From positions 372,001 through 436,000 of the forward strand of contig NZ_FZOW01000002.1 of assembly GCF_900188125.1 (NCBI RefSeq): DNA of 64,000 nucleotides. Direction: 5' to 3'. Below the pieces are notes generated by a model. It worked only from the letters and a program-made list of their open reading frames with translations. It did not search any database and was not told where the DNA came from. The DNA comes from Rhodococcoides kyotonense (GTDB lineage Bacteria > Actinomycetota > Actinomycetes > Mycobacteriales > Mycobacteriaceae). A program made the translations under genes and the position numbers. Shown here in pieces: positions 60,870 to 64,000 of this stretch. Numbering within the stretch: position 1 is the stretch's first letter; every line of letters starts with the position of its first letter.

Positions 60870-61490
60870 CTGACTGCCTCGCATGAGCACCCGGCACGAG
60901 TCGTCGTCCTCGCTTCGGGGACGGGCTCGCTGCTGCAGGCACTCATCGGTGCAGCGCACGACGACTACCCGGCTCGCATCGTCGCGGTCGGTGTCGATCG
61001 CGATTGTGACGCCGCCCGCCATGCGCACACTGCAGGCATCGACCATTTCCGCGTCGGCTTGCGCGATTACTCGGACCGGGTGGAGTGGGATGCCGCGCTG
61101 ACGGACACCGTCGCGAAGTACGAGCCGGATCTCGTCGTCACCGCCGGCTTCATGAAAATCCTCGGACCGACGTTTCTGGGCGCGTACGCGGGCCGCATCG
61201 TCAACACGCACCCCGCGTTGCTGCCGTCGTTCCCCGGTGCGCACGCGGTCCGGGATGCGCTCGAGCACGGCGTCAAACTGACCGGGTCGACGGTTCACCT
61301 GGTCGACGCCGGCGTCGATACCGGGCCGATTCTGGCTCAGGAAGCTGTACCCGTGCAGAGCGACGACGACGAGGCGTCGCTGCACGAGCGAATCAAAACT
61401 GTGGAACGCAGGCTGTTGGTCGACGTGATCGCAGCCGTAGCTGCCCGAGGTGTTGTCTCCGATGGACGAAAGGCTCAGATAAGGCGATGA
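60870..61490 (+). CDS. purN: Phosphoribosylglycinamide formyltransferase
   Basis: 206 residues. It transfers a formyl group from 10-formyl-THF to GAR in purine synthesis. The core [16 protein letters not shown] binds substrate; [16 protein letters not shown] holds the catalytic Asn/His, with Asp in [13 protein letters not shown]. No ATG or good GTG exists at the expected start. AGGAG at 60858-60862 is 7 bp before CTG at 60870, in frame with the conserved part, so CTG is the likely start. TTG at 60813 is the alternative. The stop overlaps the purH ATG by 4 bp. Confidence 0.92.
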   Translation: MTASHEHPARVVVLASGTGSLLQALIGAAHDDYPARIVAVGVDRDCDAARHAHTAGIDHFRVGLRDYSDRVEWDAALTDTVAKYEPDLVVTAGFMKILGPTFLGAYAGRIVNTHPALLPSFPGAHAVRDALEHGVKLTGSTVHLVDAGVDTGPILAQEAVPVQSDDDEASLHERIKTVERRLLVDVIAAVAARGVVSDGRKAQIRR

Positions 61491-63040
61491 GTGAACGTAA
61501 GGCAGTGCGGCGTGCATTGGTCAGTGTCTACGACAAGACTGGACTGATCGAGCTCGCCACCGGCTTGCACGAGGCAGGCGTCGCTCTCGTCTCCACGGGA
61601 TCGACGGCATCCAAGATCGCCGACGCGGGCATCCCCGTCACCAAGGTCGAGGATCTCACCGGATTCCCGGAGACCTTGGACGGACGCGTCAAGACGCTGC
61701 ACCCGCGCGTGCACGCCGGCGTGCTGGCGGACACCCGACGCCCCGAGCACCTGCAGCAGCTCGAGGAGCTGGGCGTCGAGGCGTTCGAGCTCGTCGTCGT
61801 CAACCTGTACCCGTTCACCGAGACCGTTGCCAGTGGCGCGACGCCGGACGAGTGCGTCGAGCAGATCGACATCGGCGGGCCGTCCATGGTGCGTGCCGCG
61901 GCGAAGAACCATCCGTCGGTCGCTGTCGTCGTGGATCCTTCGCGCTACTCCGATGTTCTGAGTGCTGTCGCCGGTGGCGGCTTCACCCTCGCCGAGCGCA
62001 CTTCGCTTGCAGCGCAGGCATTTCAGCACACTGCGGCATACGACGTCGCCGTTGCGTCGTGGATGAGCAGCGTTCTCGTGTCCGACGCCGATTCGCAGTT
62101 CCCAGAGTGGGTCGGCGGAACCTGGGACAGGTCGGCGGTTCTGCGTTACGGCGAGAACCCGCATCAGGCTGCAGCGTTGTACATCGCTCCGGGCGGTGCA
62201 GGCATCGCGCAGGCCGAGCAGCTGCACGGTAAAGAGATGTCGTACAACAACTTTACCGACGCCGACGCCGCATGGCGTGCAGCGTTCGACCACGACGCTC
62301 CGACCGTCGCAATCATCAAGCACGCCAACCCCTGTGGCATCGCCGTCGGGGCGGACATCGCCGAGGCGCACCGCAAGGCGCACGCGTGCGACCCGGTCAG
62401 CGCATACGGCGGTGTCATCGCGGCCAACCGTGAGATCACCGTCGAGATGGCCGAACAGGTCGCCGAGATCTTCACCGAGGTCGTCGTCGCACCGTCGTAC
62501 GCCGACGGCGCACTCGGAGTTCTGCAGCGCAAGAAGAACGTTCGCGTTCTGCTGGCGACGCCGCCGTCCGCCACGGGCATCGAGCTCAAGCCGATCTCCG
62601 GTGGCACGTTGCTGCAGCAGCGCGACGCGATCGACGCCGAGGGCGACAACCCGGCCAACTGGACTCTCGCAGCCGGTGAGCCCGCAGACGCCGAGACGCT
62701 GAAGGATCTCGAATTCGCTTGGCGTGCAGGACGAGCCGTCAAGTCGAACGCGATTCTGCTCGCCAAGGACGGCGCGTCCGTCGGCGTCGGCATGGGTCAG
62801 GTCAACCGTGTCGACGCAGCGCACCTCGCTGTTCAGCGCGCGGGTGACCGGGTCGAGGGATCGGTCGCGTCGTCCGATGCGTTCTTCCCGTTCCCCGACG
62901 GCCTTCAGGTCCTGCTCAACGCGGGCGTCAAGGCCGTCGTGCAGCCCGGCGGATCCGTCCGCGACAACGAGGTCATCGCCGCGGCCCAGGACGCAGGCGT
63001 GACTCTGTACCTCACGGGTTCGCGCCACTTCGCGCACTAG
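61487..63040 (+). CDS. purH: Bifunctional AICAR formyltransferase/IMP cyclohydrolase
   Basis: 517 residues, catalysing the last two steps of IMP synthesis. The N-terminal cyclohydrolase domain starts [20 protein letters not shown], with [20 protein letters not shown] and NLYPF. The C-terminal transformylase has [10 protein letters not shown], the catalytic KHANPCG (Lys-His) and the end YPDSF-like [27 protein letters not shown]. The start overlaps purN, giving the purN-purH pair seen in mycobacteria. Confidence 0.97.
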   Translation: MSERKAVRRALVSVYDKTGLIELATGLHEAGVALVSTGSTASKIADAGIPVTKVEDLTGFPETLDGRVKTLHPRVHAGVLADTRRPEHLQQLEELGVEAFELVVVNLYPFTETVASGATPDECVEQIDIGGPSMVRAAAKNHPSVAVVVDPSRYSDVLSAVAGGGFTLAERTSLAAQAFQHTAAYDVAVASWMSSVLVSDADSQFPEWVGGTWDRSAVLRYGENPHQAAALYIAPGGAGIAQAEQLHGKEMSYNNFTDADAAWRAAFDHDAPTVAIIKHANPCGIAVGADIAEAHRKAHACDPVSAYGGVIAANREITVEMAEQVAEIFTEVVVAPSYADGALGVLQRKKNVRVLLATPPSATGIELKPISGGTLLQQRDAIDAEGDNPANWTLAAGEPADAETLKDLEFAWRAGRAVKSNAILLAKDGASVGVGMGQVNRVDAAHLAVQRAGDRVEGSVASSDAFFPFPDGLQVLLNAGVKAVVQPGGSVRDNEVIAAAQDAGVTLYLTGSRHFAH

Positions 63041-63048
63041 CCCCCCCC

Positions 63049-63112
63049 CCGCCGAGATCGAAGTTATGCACGTATTTCTCGGAATTTCGGAACGTAACTT
63101 CGATCTCGGCGG
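63049..63112. repeat. Large palindrome after purH
   Basis: Two perfect 18-bp arms, CCGCCGAGATCGAAGTTA (63049-63066) and its complement (63095-63112), enclose a 28-base loop. A run of ten C (63041-63050) stands at the left border. It lies between the convergent purH and DUF559 genes and could act as a bidirectional terminator. Confidence 0.85.
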
Positions 63113-63116
63113 CTAG

Positions 63117-63980
63117 TCAGATGCGCGCGCCAGCGGCTAGCAGTGCCCCGCGAATGCGGGACATGACCCCCATGGGGTCTCTCCGCAGTTGGAGGGCGCT
63201 GACGCGGATGACAATCCATCCGAGTTGCTCCAATCGATATGTGCGTTCGATATCCCAGGCACGTTGTGCCGGGTTCGACCAATGGTGCTCACCGTCGTAC
63301 TCGATTGCAATCTTCCATCTCTCCCAACCGAGGTCGATCCGCGCGAATACTCGACCATCCGAGCCGCGAACCTCGATTTGAGTCGTCGGCCTAGGTAGAC
63401 CACTGTCGAGTACCAGCAGCCTCAACCGCGATTCCTGCGGTGACTCGGCGCCGCCGTCCGCAATCTCGAGAACTTGCCGTAACTGGACGATGCCGCGGCT
63501 TCCTCGGTGGCTTTCCGCGAGTACGGACACAGCGGCCGGGCTCAATCCCGTTGCGTTGCACAGTGCGTCGACCATCTCGAGTGCGCGAGCAAACTTCCCC
63601 CGACGGCCGAGGTCGAACGCGGTACGTGCAGGCGTGGTGACCCGAATACCGTCGACCACTTGTAGTTCGTTGGCAGCCAGGATGTCCGCTCGGATGCGTA
63701 TGGCGCTGTACGGTTGACGATGCTCGTGCCAGATCAGTTCGGCGGTGTGGTCGGCATCGATCCAGCGAGAACCGTGAATTGCCGCGGCGCTCGGACCTGC
63801 GACGACAGCGTGCCCGCGCGAGAACATCCACGCCGCCCGAGCCCGTGTGAGGGCGTCGAGCGTGCACTCCCGCGGCAGATAGACATCCCGATAGATTCGT
63901 GTGTGGTCTCGACGTAGTTCGGACCGGGTCAAGATTCCGTCCTTCACCGCATCGGATCCGACGAATGGCGAATTGTCCAT
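63117..63980 (-). CDS. DUF559-domain protein (endonuclease-like fold)
   Basis: 287 residues. The N-terminal half (about 10-150) resembles the AbiEi-type winged-helix/antitoxin region often fused to DUF559: LTRSELRRDHTRIYRDVYLP and VVDGIRVTTPARTAFDLGRR. The C-terminal half is DUF559 (about 190-285), a restriction-endonuclease-like fold with RIDLGWERWKIAIEYDGEHHW (Asp/Glu and His at the expected acidic patch), then QRAWDIERTYRLEQLGWIVIRV. Common in actinobacteria with unknown function. The start ATG at 63980 is near the window end, so its promoter is outside. Confidence 0.88.
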   Translation of the reverse strand: MDNSPFVGSDAVKDGILTRSELRRDHTRIYRDVYLPRECTLDALTRARAAWMFSRGHAVVAGPSAAAIHGSRWIDADHTAELIWHEHRQPYSAIRIRADILAANELQVVDGIRVTTPARTAFDLGRRGKFARALEMVDALCNATGLSPAAVSVLAESHRGSRGIVQLRQVLEIADGGAESPQESRLRLLVLDSGLPRPTTQIEVRGSDGRVFARIDLGWERWKIAIEYDGEHHWSNPAQRAWDIERTYRLEQLGWIVIRVSALQLRRDPMGVMSRIRGALLAAGARI

Positions 63981-64000
63981 GCGGATACGATCACAAAGAA

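Noticed and set aside
59867-60946. N-terminal extension of the ABC permease frame making a 1097-residue protein
   Set aside because: The added part is antisense-frame shadow of the ATPase gene; family homology starts at 59866.

Overview
The window is high-GC DNA from a mycolic-acid-containing actinobacterium, most likely Rhodococcus or a close relative. The main reason is gene order. The series pgi, chorismate mutase, uvrD/pcrA, M23 peptidase, sucC-sucD, a Gln/Pro-rich DUF5336 membrane protein, a PerM-like protein, purN and purH matches the Mycobacterium tuberculosis Rv0946c-Rv0957 order as I remember it. A LexA box of the mycobacterial type, a 13E12-type HNH protein and an Rv2326c-like ABC protein agree with this. 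No species can be named from sequence alone.

Layout. 1-6.4 kb: a truncated ECF-type ABC protein, an acetyltransferase, a DEAD-box helicase, an HNH endonuclease with a perfect SOS box, an integrase remnant and tRNA-Arg(CCT). 6.4-14.6 kb: PucR regulator, a desaturase-like protein that has lost iron ligands, universal stress protein, cupin, folA-thyA, Fpg/Nei glycosylase, carboxylesterase and MOSC protein. 14.7-20.1 kb: a catabolic operon (GntP permease, class III CoA-transferase, HMG-CoA-lyase-like enzyme, D-2-hydroxyacid dehydrogenase) with a convergent IclR regulator. 20-27.4 kb: TMEM175-like channel, flavin disulfide reductase, SDR, an acyl-CoA-related group and a TetR with a palindromic operator. 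27.4-39.5 kb: core block with pgi, succinate-semialdehyde dehydrogenase, chorismate mutase, uvrD/pcrA, M23 peptidase, a large membrane protein and sucCD.

39.5-53 kb is an accessory block inserted into the conserved order. It starts with a CdaR regulator, glycerate kinase, a lactate/glycolate-type permease and a complete larA-larE-larB-larC set for a nickel-pincer-dependent hydroxyacid racemase. Next comes a minus-strand trio of exported proteins: two WxL-like proteins around a membrane-anchored DUF916-like protein. A partial duplicate of the larC tail and a 55-bp palindromic repeat flank the trio. The block ends with a DszC-like flavin enzyme and a dimethyl sulfone monooxygenase (sfnG). 53-63 kb returns to the core order (DUF5336 protein, PerM-like, purN, purH), with a NarL-type two-component system and a MacB/FtsX-type ABC exporter inserted between perM and purN. 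The window ends in a DUF559 protein.

Several families of palindromic intergenic repeats are scattered through the window. Two of them supply the stop codon of the gene before them. The most promising biology is the regulator-kinase-permease-Lar cluster, which suggests a nickel-dependent racemase working on glycerate or a similar 2-hydroxyacid, and the WxL/DUF916-like exported trio.
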